Assembly (NCBI GenBank): GCA_031761405.1
Contig: JASEVX010000010.1
Span: 11,280,933 to 11,344,932 of the forward strand
Length of the DNA stretch: 64,000 bases
Direction of reading: 5' to 3'
From: Serripes groenlandicus
Taxonomy: Eukaryota > Mollusca > Bivalvia > Cardiida > Cardiidae
Both the position numbers and the translations under genes were made by a program. Each line of letters starts with the position of its first letter. The stretch's first letter is position 1. Below, piece by piece: positions 1 through 13,504 of the stretch. The notes under the pieces are model-generated. The model was not told the DNA's origin. It worked only from the letters and a program-made list of their open reading frames with translations, and did not search any database.

Positions 1-2245
1 AGTAGTCTATTGCAGATACGTTAAAAATGGTCTATAAGTGGCAAAGGGTTAAAGCTCTGTCTTGAATTTATATGGTTTTCTTAGCTATTCTGATCACTCT
101 CCGTCCGTCAAACGTCGTCCGTAAACAATTCCTTCATATCTCCTCCTAAACCACTTGGCCAATTTTGATCAAGCTTCACAAGGGTGTTCTTTGGGTGGTA
201 CCCTTTCCAAACTGTTCGAAGAAATTAATTCCATGCAGAACTCTGATTGCCATGGCAACCGAAAGGAATTTTTAAAAAAAGCTTTGAAAAGATTCCTGTG
301 TGAAACCGAAGTGCCTAGAGCCTAGAGCTTAGATAGTTGGTATGTAGCATTGCCTAGTGGTCATATACTAAGAGTGTTCAAATTATGCACATGAGGTAAG
401 CATTTGCCCCATCACCGGAGGTCACTTGTTTGACATAGAAATATAAGAGAAAAACTTAAAAAATATATTTTTGTGTGAATCCGAAAGGCATAGAGCTTCG
501 ATATTTAGTGTGAGGTATTGAGGGATGGTCCTCTACCAAGATTGTTCAAATTATGCCATTTGGTGAACTGGTTTACATAGAGATATACATGGAAAAACTT
601 ATTGGCTCGTGGTTATCTAACAATATTATTCAAATATTAGCCTTTGGCCCCATCCCGAGGATCACATTGGTGTGTAGCATTGTCTAGGGGCACTCTAAAA
701 AAAGGATTCAAGTTATGCCCATGTGATCAAAATAAGCCCCGCCCAGTGGGGTCACCTGTTTTACTTAGAGAGATTTATAGGAACATTTTGAAAGTCTCCT
801 TGTCTGAAACCAAAAGTCCTATTGCTTGGATATTTTGTATGTGGCATTGTCTAGTGGTCCTCTTCCAAGATTCTTCAAAGTATGCTCTGAGCACAATTGG
901 CCACGCCACGTGGTTCACCTGTATTTCAAAGAGAGATATAGGAAAAACTTTGAAATCTTCGTGTCTGAAACAGACCTATCAGTTTCTTTATGTCAAACTA
1001 ATTTGACAAAACTTTGACAACATCGGTTGGGTTATTTTGCCTTTTGTCAAATAGAGCTATATTTGACATTGGGCCTCTTATAGTAGCTAACCTGACCGCA
1101 TTCAAGATCATAGTGCATAGGTGAGTGATCCAGGGCCATCATTGCCCTGTTGTTAGCTCACCTGTGGGGGAAGTGCTTAATGGGATCTATTGGTATCGCC
1201 TTGTGTCCGGCGTGCGGTGAGCTCCATGTGTCATTAACAAATTCTTTAAACAACAACTTCTCCTTAACCACTGTATGGATTTTAACTTAACTTAGTAGGA
1301 ATGATCCATGGGTGATCTTCTTTCTTAGCACGAAGAAATAATTCCATGCAGAACTCTGCTTACCATGGCAACACAAATTAGTTTTTTAAAAAAACTTTGA
1401 AATTATTCTAGTCTGAAACCGAAAGGCCTAGAGCCTCAATATTTGGTGTGTAGCATTATCTTGTAGTCCTCTACAAAGATTGTTCAAATTATGTCCCTTG
1501 GGTCAAAATTGATCCCACCCTAGGGTTCACCTGTTTTACATAGAGATATATATATACAGAAAAGCTTCTTGACTAAAACATTAGGGCCTATAGCTTAGAT
1601 ATTTGATGTGCAGTATTGTCTAGTTGTCCTCTAACATAATTGCTCACATTATGCCCCTCGAGTTAAAATAGGTTTGGTCCCAGCGTCACCTGTTTTACAT
1701 AGAGATATAAAGAGAACAACAAAATTAAAATCTCCTTGTCGAAAACCTAAACGTCTAGAGCTTAGTAATGTAGTGTGTAGCTTTGGCTAGTTGTCCTTTG
1801 GTCAAAATTGGCCACATGCATGTAGTCACATGCTTTACATAGAGATATATAGAGATTTTGTTTTTTAATCTTCTTGTCTGAAACTGAAAGGACTAAAGCT
1901 TAGGTTATTAATGTGTAGGCATATACTGGTCCTCTATAAAGATTGTTCAAATTGTGCTCCTATGGTCAAAATTGCCTGCACCCAAGGCGTCACCTGTTTT
2001 ACATACATAACTATAGGTAATATTTTCCAGTTTGAAACCGAAAGGTCTTACAGCTTAGATAGTTGGTGTGTAGCATTATCTAGTTGACCTCTGCAAGGAT
2101 TATTCAAATTATGCCTCTGGGGTCGAAATAGACCCAACTCCAGGGGTCACATGACTTTACTTGAATTATTTTATAGTTATTAACACCATGACATTTGACA
2201 ATGTGATTACATAACTAAGGTGAGCGATCCAGTGCCATCATGGCC
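1..2245. repeat. Two head-to-tail copies of a bivalve-type element with internal about 160-bp repeats
   Basis: Copy 1 ends near 1140 and copy 2 runs about 1154-2245. Each ends with the motif GGTGAGTGATCCAGGGCC or GGTGAGCGATCCAGTGCC. Inside, a module beginning near CTTGTCTGAAACCGAAAGGC and continuing with ATATTTGGTGTGTAGCATT recurs near 300, 475, 800, 960, 1409, 1565, 1737, 1874 and 2029. Short reading frames here are not genes. Confidence 0.75.
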
Positions 2246-2575
2246 CTCGTGTTTTTAAATATTCTTTCCTGTAAACTATGAATGTGTGAAGCTGAAGATT
2301 TGAAACATTTGTCTGACTAGATCACATTGTACAGTACTACAACCGGTCTTTGTTCTGCAATATTCCTTAACCCTTTCCGAGATTCGACATATCTGCAGCA
2401 GAGGACTTTGAAATCATGCAAATGAATTTATTGACAATCCCTGTAAATGAAAGTATGATTATTGAAAACATTTCTCTCGTTTCCAAATTTTCTTCAAGAG
2501 TTGTCTCAGATGCTTCAAAATGCATCTTCAGGTAGGAAATGGTATATATATATATTTTAAACAATTGAATTTCAG

Positions 2576-2786
2576 GTTACTTCATGATGCATTCAATACC
2601 AGAAGATTTCTACGGAAACCAATATGATGCAACTTTAGTTTCAGCACCTGTTTTGTATAACACAGACATATGTGTAACATTCTGGTATTTCATGAACAGC
2701 ACACGATTCCAGCCAGACGGTGTTACAGCTCAGCTGGTTGTGTCTGTCGACTACCAAGACAATTTTGACATTCCACAACCTTACTG
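2576..2786 (+). CDS. Protease exon: MAM domain, first visible part
   Basis: The acceptor is TTTCAG and the donor GTAATA. The peptide begins GYFMMHS and runs on to SAPVL and CVTFWYFM, the usual MAM order (GxYMxxxAS, LxSP, CLxFWYxM). The exon enters after one base of a codon and leaves TG, which the next exon completes to Trp. The N-terminal third of the MAM domain must lie on an exon upstream; none was recognised in 1-2575. Confidence 0.8.
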
Positions 2787-5700
2787 GTAATAAATTAAAA
2801 CTTTTAGTCAGTTTCAAATTTTGAAAAGATTCTCTAAATAAACCCTTTCCAAAATGTGGATACATTTTGATTTATCTGTAGCAGACAACATTTGAAAACA
2901 TAGTGGCAATAATAGAAATTGCTCATAATAAACAATGGACATCATACCTTTGGATTACATTTTGAGTCGCTCAGGCCTTGGTCAAGGTCAATAGTACTAT
3001 GTTTGTTATAATACTTTATTATGCAGACTCCGTTTTTGAGACATCTACATCAGGCACAATTTAAAACATTGTGGCAATAGGATCAAATGCTTATGATTAT
3101 CAATGTGTCCTTTTTTCTCAATGTTTATTCACCTATACATGAAACTATACATGATTTTATTGAGATTTTCATGAGCTTAACCTCAATCTTTTCAAATTGA
3201 TCTGCTGCTGATTTGCTTTATCTGGGAAAGTGTTATGCCAATACATATATACCTTACAAGCCCCGGTAGCTCAGTCGGTAGCGACGCGGGCTGTCAATCC
3301 AGGGGTTGTGAGTTCGAATCCCGGCTCGGCCAACTTTCTTTCCGACGTTTGATAAATGTCAATACGACATGCGTCATTCGTCTTCCACCAATAGGCTAAG
3401 TCTTTGTGGAAAAGCAGCCAGTTGCTTGGGAAGATTGTTGTGTGGAGTACTGGTATGAGAAAACCAGAAAATACGTGTGTAGGTGAACTGGCCGCCGTGA
3501 TATGGCTGAGAAATTGTTAAAAGCGGCGTTAAACCCCAATCAATCAATCGAAACCTTACAAGTAACAGATTTACTTTGTTAGACTTCACTCACAGGTTGT
3601 GTGGCATTGGTGCATTCTTCTTCGTTTAAGGTATGATTCTGCAGACAGATATTTACCTAACTGGATCCAAGGAGCCGTGCCAGTACAAGGAAATAGAACG
3701 GTGAAGTTACTATTTACTGCTAAAACATCAACTCCAGTCAGTGTCTGGCCAGGCGTGGTAGCTGTAGACGATATAGATGTTATAGAGGGAGACTGTACTA
3801 TAACACAGGGTATGTTGGCATTGCGATCAATGTCTTCACATATATATCTATATCAGAATTGGTCGCTGATTCAGATGACACTGACGACTATGCTGCAGAG
3901 GTCTTTATAATGCATTGTGTTAATATAACATATAACGTAAGGACAAATAACGCCAATTACATTGACTTTCAATTCATTGTAAATGCGTATATAATGCACT
4001 TGAAATGATTGATTTGATCATTTTTAGTAAAAACGGTTTTGTCTGGGCCTGATTTGGTCTAAAATGACATAAACCATTTTCGCCGTGTGAATTATTTCTT
4101 GCATAATGCAAAAATGAGCAAGTATCTTTTAATGAAAATATAATAGAGTTGAAAACATTTGTGGCTTTAGTTGAAATGTTTCAGAAATGTATCTGCAGGT
4201 GGGAAATGGCTTATTTTCAAATACTCTTGTTAGGATATTCGTCCTCAATATTTTTAAGAATTTTACATCAGGTAAACCTTAGATCTACTTTATTTTGCAG
4301 CATGTCGCGAGAATACCTTTGAATGTTCAAACACTGGTGTGTGTATACCGAATAACTTCAGATGTGATGGCACAAACCACTGTTCAGATAAAAGTGATGA
4401 GAGGAACTGTGGTAAGTAACACCCACTGTCTGCTGATATTAAATATTTCATATTATAAGTTTTTATGATACTGGTCCAAAAATAGATGTTTCCATGATTG
4501 AGTACTGCTAAAACAATAGATGTTTCAATGAGTGAGTACTGATGCCAAAGGTGATGTTTCCATGAGTGAGTAATGGTGCAAAAAGTGATGTTTCCATGAT
4601 TGAGTACTGCTAAAACAATAGATGTTTCAATGAGTGAGTACTGATGCCAAAGGTGATGTTTCCATAAGTGAGTACTGGAACAAAGAATACATGTTTCCAT
4701 GAGTGAGTAATAGTGCTAAAAGTGATGTTTACATGAGAAAGTACATGATTAAAGTTACGATGAGAGATGACAGGTTCCAAAAGATACTTTTCAATAAGTG
4801 AGTACTACCACCAGAATGGACGTTTCCATAATAATGTACCTGTACCAAATTTGATGTTTCAATCAGAGAGTATCACAACTAAAAAAAATGTTTCCAACAA
4901 GTGGGTACCGGTGCCAAACGTGAAGTTTCCTGGAGAGATTGCAGGTTCCATAAGTGATGTTTCGATGTCAGATTGTCCATACCAACAAATGATGATTATT
5001 TGAATGAGTACTTGAACCGGAAGAGATCTTTCAATGAGTGAGTTCTGGGTAACAAACCAATGATAATAGCTACCAAAAGAGAGATAACAAAAAGAGATGT
5101 TTTCATGAGAGAGTACCAACATATACGCTTCCATGAGAATGTGTGAAAAGAAATGATTCCACGAGTGAGTACCAGTACCGAAATAATTGTTTCAATGAGT
5201 ACTTGTACCAAAAGAGATGTTTCAAGGAGAGATAACCAAACGAGATGTTTCCATGAGTACCAATAGAGATGTTTCCATGAGAGTGTACGAATACTAAAAG
5301 AGATGCTTCCATAAGTGAGTACATAAGTGAGTACAAGAAAAGATGTTACTATAAGAGACTACCGGTACCAAAAGTGCTGTTTTTATTAGATAATACTGGT
5401 ACAAAAAAGAGATGTTTCGATGAGTGAGTACCAGTAATAAAAGAGCTGTTTCCATGAGTGAGTACTTGAACCAAAATAGATGTTTCCATGAGTGAGGTCT
5501 GGCGAAGTTTCAAGGAGAGATAACCAAACGAGATGTATCCATGAGTACAAAACGTGGTGTTTCCATGAGAATGTACGAATACTAAAAGAGATGCTTCCAT
5601 AAGTGAGTACATAAGTGAGTACTAGAAAAGATGTTACTATAAGAGACTACCGGTACCAAAAGTGATGTTTCTATTAGATAATACTGGTACAAAAAAGAGA

Positions 5701-8700
5701 TGTCTCGTTGAGTGAGTACCAGTACTAAAAGAGCTGTTTCCATTAATGAGTACTTGAACCAAAATAGATGTTTCCATGAGTGAGTTTTGGAGAGATGTTT
5801 CCATGAGAGTATTGGTACCAACACATTAGGTTTACATAAGTGTGTACTGGTACCATCAGAGATGTTCCTCAAGCGAGCACTAGTACCAAACGTGGTGTTT
5901 TCATGAGAGAGTATATGAACCAAAAGGTGTTGTTTCCATGGGTGAGTATTAGTACCAAAAGGAATGTTTTCATGAGTGATAGTTGGTACCAAAAGGATGT
6001 TTTCAAAGGTGAGTACATGTACCAAAGAAGACGTTTCATTTAGTGAGTACCAGTACCAAAAGTAATGTTTCAGTAAGAGAATTCTGGTATAAAACGTGAT
6101 GTTTCCATGAAGAGTACCAGTACAAAAATATATATTTCGATGAGTAGTACTGATACGAAAGGGGATGTTTCCATGAGTGAGTTCTGGTACAAAGAGGGAT
6201 GTTTCCAGGAAGAGTACCGGTACAAAATATATATTTCTATAAGTGAGCACTGGTACAAATAGAGATGTTTCCATTAGTAAGTACCGGTACAAACAGGAAT
6301 GTGTCCAGTAAGAGAATTCTGGTACAAACAGTGATGTTTCTATGAAAAGTATTTCCATGAGTGAGTACTGGTACAAAAGGGATGTTTCTATGAGGGAGTT
6401 CTCGTGCAAAGATGGATGTTTCAGAAAAAGTACCGGTACAAAAAGATATATTTCAATGAGTCAGTTCTAGTACAAAGAATGAAGATTACATGAAGAGTAC
6501 CGGTACAAAAATATATATTTCCATGAGTTAGTACTGGTACAAATAGGGATGTTTCTATCACTGAGTACCGGTACATAAAGGGATGTTTCCATGATAGAGT
6601 ACAGGTACTAACAGAGCTATTTCCATGAGTGAGTACCGGTACAAATAGAGCTATTTCTATGAGTGAGTACTTGTACCAAAAGGTATGTTTCCATAAGTGA
6701 GTGTGGGTATTAATAGAGATGTTTCGATGAGAAAGTACCGGTGCTAAAAGAGATGTGTTCATACGTGAGTACATGTACCAAAGGTTGTGTCTCTAAAAGT
6801 GAGTACGGGTATCAACAGAGATGTTTCTATGATAGAGTACAGTACCGTGCCAAAAGAGATGTTCACTTGAGTGGGTACTGGTACCAACAGAGATGTTTCT
6901 ATGATAGAGTTCTGGTACCAAAACAGATGTTTCCATAAGCGAGTACATATACAAAAGTGATGTTTCAAAGAGTTAGCTTGGGTACCAAAAGGGATGTATC
7001 GATGAGACAGTACCGGTAACAAAGAAGATGTTTCCATGATTGAGATTTAGTACAAAAAGAGATGTTTCGATGAGACAGTACCGGTAATAAAAGAGCTGTT
7101 TCCTGGTTTGAGAATTGGTACAAAAAGGGATGTTCCCATGAGAGAGTTCTGGTATGAAAGGAGATGTTCCCATGAGAGTGTTAACTTATGGTATCAAAGG
7201 AGATGTTCCCATGAGAGTGTTAACTTATGGTATCAAAGGAGATGTTCCCATGAGAGAGTTCTGGTATGAAAGGAGATGTTCCCATGAGAGTGTTAACTTA
7301 TGGTATCAAAGGAGATGTTCCCATGAGAGAGTTCTGGTATGAAAGGAGATGTTTCCATGAGAGTGTTAACTTATGGTATGAAAGGAGATGTTCCCATGAG
7401 AGTGTTAACTTATGGTATCAAAGGAGATGTTCCCATGAGAGAGTTCTGGTATAAAAGGAGATGTTCCCATGAGAGTGTTATGGTACCAAAGGAGATGTTT
7501 AAAAATAGCTCTTTTTGCAGAAAAATGCTTTATCTTGCATCTTAGCAAACTACGTGTACTAAGGTCAGCGTGTTACTTATATGATGCAGAGGAGTAGTTA
7601 AACAAAATACCACTATAAACAATGATAATATCATTTGATAAAACTCACTATATAAGGCAAAAATATGGAAGATCTCTATAAATGAAAATATAAATATTGT
7701 GGCAAAAGGAGGGATTACTGCTCAATGTGAGCACAATGTTTATATTTTCAAAGTGCATGTAATAATTTGTCCAAACCACTTAATTGACAATTGTAGTCAA
7801 TGTTGATGTGATTGTCCACTTAAATTTTCTCTCTATGATCATGTTATGCAGTATTTAAATGGTTGCTATTAATACCAGATGATGTTAAACTTAGGAACAG
7901 TCAGAGTGTTTGGTGAGTGCTAATCAACAGCTAGAATGATGAGCAATTTCTCCTTTTGCCACAATATTTCGGAACTCTATGAAACAATGATACTTTTACT
8001 TATCGAGATGTTTTCATATTTGTGTCTAAATGTCTACGAAGCCATTAGCTGCAGATTTTTAATGTAGATGATCAGTGGTAATCCATATACCTGGTCTGTA
8101 TAATAACCCTTTCCCAAATGCAATGAATGCAGCAGACGACTTTGACAATATATAGACATAAAAGTGAAAAATATCTGTAAATAGAGCCTAATTATTGAAT
8201 AGAATTGAAAGCCTTTTGGCAAAAGAGAAAATTGTGTAATTTCTCCTTTTGACACAATGATTTCAAATATGTCATTTGTAGAGTCGTCATAAAGCACCTG
8301 CACGTGCAAAGGGGTTAAAAAATAACATCTTAGAATTATTTTAACAATTGTAATTGTATTATAGTCTCGTTCTACTTACATTGATTTATTTGTGAATAAG
8401 CAATTCTTGTTATTTGCAGAAAAACCAGTCAATGTGATAGAAGTGATTGGAGGAGACGGTTCTTATGGGCGAGCAAGAGCTTTCGTTGATACAACCTGGC
8501 GTCCAGTGTGCTTTCCTTTTTATGACTCTGAGATGGTAGCAAGGAGTGTTTGTAGAAACAAAGGGTATAGGTAAGAATGGTTTGTTGGCTCTAAAATTGT
8601 AGCAAGGAGTGTTTGTAGAAACAAAGGGTATAGGTAAGATTTGTTTGTTGGCTCTAAAATTGTAGCAATGGGTGTTTGTTGTAACAAAATGTCAGATTGG

Positions 8701-11700
8701 TTTGAATGGAGTTTTATACTATTTTTAGCTCCACTGGCTGAAAGCCAGTCGAGCTTATGTCATGGCGAATTGTCTGTCGTGCGTGAGTTCGTGTGTTCGT
8801 GCGTTTTTTTCCTTTAAACGACTTCTTCTTCCTAACCACTTGGCCAATTTGGTTGAAATTTCACGGGAAGCATCCTCTCAATGTCCTCTACTAAATTCCT
8901 TCATTTTTTGTTTCTGTTAGACAATTGGTCGTAGAATTGGTGGTTGATATATGACTTCTGTCATCTTAACCCTTTCCCACATATAGACTCATTTTAAAGC
9001 GTCTGCAGTAGATGACGTTTGAAAACATCAGGACAAAAAAAAATTGCTAAAAACAACTGTCTTCGCGGATTTGCTGTATGTGGGAAAGGGTTAGGAAAGA
9101 TTGTTGGCTGACCTTGGTTTCAAACTCACCTACCCTTGAATGGTAGTCCATTTCACTACTGACTGATATACAGGGGCTCAGAGTAAAACCAACCTAAGAG
9201 GTTTTTGGACAAGATTCACATCCATTCTTTACATATAAATGTACACTGCCCTTTCGGTAGCTTCTCAGAAGCTTCTTGAATACTATAATCTGTTTCCTTT
9301 TTACAATAAATCTGCAGTGGAAGACAGTGGTGCAGAGGTAGAGCGTCGGCCTCTCACATCAAAGGTCCATGGTTCGAGTCCCGTGATGAGCGGGTCCTGA
9401 CTTTGGGATTTTTCCACTCAATCGGCGCGAGTACTGGTTAAGTATCGAGGAAGCAGACATCGAGCGTGATTAATATAAGCTTAAAGCTTGTTTCGCAATC
9501 GATTTAAAATAAATAAGTTTAAACTAAACTAATAAATCTGCAGCAGAACACTTGAAAGAAAACGTGAACAAATCTCTTTAAACGAAGGTATAGTTACTGA
9601 AATAAATTAAAAACATTGTGACAAAAGAGAAATCGACTCAAAACAGTCAATTATTCAACTGCAGTGATGTCAGAAAAGGTCTATATATTGGAAATGGCTC
9701 AAATGAAAGTATTGTTAACCAGTTCACCAATTTAAACAGACTGTCAGAACAGTGCCCAGCTTGGTACATGTAAAGTGTAAGCTTTCGGAGCAAACTCAAA
9801 TTATAAAAACATCTCCAATTCAAACAAGTTCATTTCATCGTATATACATGCACATAGCCTGTAAACTCACTTTCATATAGACAATGCAGTCAACTAGAGG
9901 CAGAGAAGCATTTGCTTATTGAATCCTCATATGAGTGCAAAGTCGGCTGCTGTAGATTTCTTTCTGGATTATGGGAAAGGGGGTTAAGTGTTTTGGTTTT
10001 TATTTTCTTCAGAGGACTTTCAGAGGCTTTTTCATACCAGAATGCAGATTCAAACCAGGAACCTGCCTCGCTGGATTGCACTATTGATGGCAACTGTACT
10101 GCAAATGTTTCAACGTGTACATCATTCTTAGGAGTCAAGTGCTCAACCGAAGGTATTTACTGAAAGTTTTGTGTCATTTTTGCTCACCTGAGCACGAAGT
10201 GCTCAAGATGAATTATTGTGATCGCCTTTTGTCCGGCATCCATCGTCACATCCTCGGTATACAGGCTATTCATTAAATATATGATACCCTGGGCATATTG
10301 GCTGTACAAATCTCGTACTCATGAATAATATATGAGGTGAAATGCAGCCGCTTGATTGGCCGCATGACACAAACCTAATGCGATACGAAAATTACAGTGT
10401 TGTTACGGAGGAAATCCTGGTGCATGCTTTACGAAGTTTCGCTAGCCAATTTGCCCAGGGTATCATATATTTTATGAATAGCCTGGGTACCGAGGATGCC
10501 ATCGTCTGTCGTGCGTCAACATATTTTCCTCAGTAACCAGTAGGTCAATTGGGATGAAACTTCACAGAAAACACCCTCTCAATGACCTCACGAGAATTTC
10601 CTTCACATTGTTGGGATCCATGCAGAATTCCGGTTTCCATGGAAACGTAAAAACTCTAAAATTCTTCTTCTCCCGAACCTGTTGGCAGATTTTCGAATAA
10701 TGTTGTAGAATTGTTCCTTAGATGACCCTCTATCAGATTCCTTAAAGCCATGTTGATTGGTCGAAAAACCTGGCCGCCAGGGGGTGGGGCTATTTTGCAT
10801 TATATGGCTATAGTGTAAACTTAAAAAAATTCTCCTACAAAAGTGTCAGGCCGATTTTCAAATAATTTTGTAGAAATGTTTCTTGGTTGACCCTCTATCA
10901 GATTCCTTGAAGCATTGTTGATTGGTCGAAAACTATGGCCACCAGGGGCGGGGCTTAAATGGCTAAAGTGTAACAAATATATCAGGTTAGCGATCCAGGG
11001 CCATCATGGCCCACTTGTTTGATTTAAGGATGCTTAGCTCCTTCCCCACATATAATTCTGCAGCAGAAAACTTTGAAAACATTGTCCCAAAAGTGAAAAT
11101 TGCTCAAGATGAGCAACTTCACCTTTTGCCACAATGTTTCCAACTGTCTTCAATAATTGTTCGTTTATTTATAGATAGTTTCTATATATGAGGCTATATG
11201 TTTCAAATTTGTCTGCTGTAGAAGTTGTGGACTCTTTAAATTAAAGCATCAAGAAAAAGAGAAAATTAAAGCATAACCTAAGCTTATATTTGAGACAGGA
11301 AATCAGTCAGAAAACAGAAATGGGGTGAAATGGCATTTAAAAATATTGTGACAAATAGAGTGATTTCTCCTACTGTCACAATGTTTCCAACTCTATTCAT
11401 ATACAGCACTATCATTTTTAGAGATATTTGCCCATATATTTATTCATATATACAACACTATCATTAATAGAGATATTTGCAAATATATTTCGAAAATCCG
11501 CTGCTGCAGATTTGATGAACATGTGTAATGGGAAAGCGCTGAGTTTTGAGTTACAAACTAACACCTAGTCATCAAGATATCTTATCCTGTGACAGCTTGT
11601 GTTAAAATTGTCCCACTTATAGACGCATCGTGACTCATCTGCAGCTTACAATTTTTACCTCGGTTTTTTCAACTATTTTCAATGGTTATTGAGATTTTAA

Positions 11701-13453
11701 ATAGTTTGTCTTGATTTTTTCAAAGTCGTCTGCTGTCGAATCGTTGTGTTTTGGATAGGGTTAATCAGTGTTTTATAGAGTCTTATAATCAAACTTGATA
11801 TTTGATCAACTTTGCAGATTAAACGAATTCAATTATCTTGCTCAAGATTAGAAAAAAAATGAACAATGTAAACAAAGATTTAACTCTTGCCGACATACAA
11901 CTTATCTACAGCAGACAACTTTGAAAACCAACACACAAAAACACGGAAAATCTCTATAAATGAAGGTAGAATAACTGTAAAAAGTTAAAAACTTTGTGGC
12001 AAAAGGTGAAATTGCTCGTTTAGGGCTATTTCTATTTTTGTCACAGCGTTTTCAAAAGTCGTCTGTTGCAAATGCGTCAAAATGCGTATGTTGTTAGCAT
12101 ACATTGTGATTAAAGTCCAATACAGGAGGATGAGTTATAATGTTGCTTAAATTCAGGTTTAGTAAGATGTGAGTTGTAACATATATCTCTATGAATCACA
12201 TCTATCATTTCCATTGTTCACAGTTTGTTTTTCTGGTTATCGGCTGTGTCCCGATAGTAAGTTCCACTGTATACCAGAATCCCGCTTTTGCGACGGCCTA
12301 CAGGACTGTGATGGGAATACAGATGAACTTGGCTGCGGTGTGTTGATTATATTCATATTTATTCTCTAACATTAAATAAGGGTTTTCATACCATCTCTAG
12401 TTTTATTTCATTTAATGTAGTTTTAAGAAGCATAACGTGTTACTATTAAGCGTCTAAAAACAGTACTTCGTAGAGAATTCAACTTATCTGTAACATACAC
12501 ATTTCCATCATGGTCAATTTCTTTCTTACCTGCAATTGTTTTAACTCCTCAATAATTATCTTTTTATTTATAGATTTGTTCAATATTGTCGCCTTGTTGT
12601 ATTCAAAGCTGCAGATGAGTGTCTGTATAATTATAGAAAATGTTTAAGTCATCTTTAAGCTGCAGTTGTAATTGGCTCACCTGAACACAAAGAGCTATTG
12701 TGATCACCGTGTCCGGCTTGGAAAATGCGTCATCTATAATTACTTAATTATAACGACATTTCTCCTTAAATCACAGGGTTAATTACAATTAGACTTCACA
12801 TGAATGTTCCATAGGTGACAACCCTTTGAGAATTTGTTTAAAAGGATAAACTGTTATCTTTAATTTTGTTTCTGTGCTATCTTAAATTGAAAGAAAAGAA
12901 GACAAAAAGTGTTCTCCTCTGAGGAAACTGCTAGTTTTATTTTAGTGTAAATGGTCAGAATTTTTCCTTAAGTTTTCTACGACAATTGTTCAAGCGATAT
13001 TGATTGGTTAAAGAACATGGCCACCAGGTGGCTACAAAAGTGTCAGGTTAACTGTCCAAGGCATTATAGGCTTATTGTTTCAGCTTATCTTTGCTGTATT
13101 ATATTGTATTATTGTCATTTCAGCAACCTGTGCAATGGGAGAATTTGAGTGTGGAAACCATGAGTGTGTCTCTCTGTTAAAAAGATGTGATGGAAAAGTG
13201 GATTGTGGTGACGGAACAGACGAGTTCAGATGTGGTAAATTTAGTGAAGCTATTATTACATAAACAATGAGAGAGAGAGAGGGAGAGAAGAGAGAGAGAG
13301 ATGGAAGAGAGAGAGAGAGGGAGAGTGAGAAAGAAAGAGAAAGAGAAATAGAGAGAGATATAGCGAGTGAGAGAGAGAGAGAGAAGGATAGGAAGAGAAG
13401 AGAGAGATACAGAGATAGAGAGAGAGAGAGAGAGAGATAGGAAGAAAAGAGAC

Positions 13454-13504
<51 letters not shown>

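Noticed and set aside
3260..3335. tRNA gene (also 9331, 52341, 62940, 63262)
   Set aside because: Each has A and B boxes but is joined to a long SINE body, and several have target duplications; they are SINE heads.
3596..3630. Earlier acceptor for the MAM exon
   Set aside because: It would put an in-frame TAA before the MAM sequence; 3631 restores frame and motif.
4290..7545. Many open frames of 60-275 aa on both strands
   Set aside because: They follow the minisatellite units, overlap on both strands and have no domain; products of the repeat.
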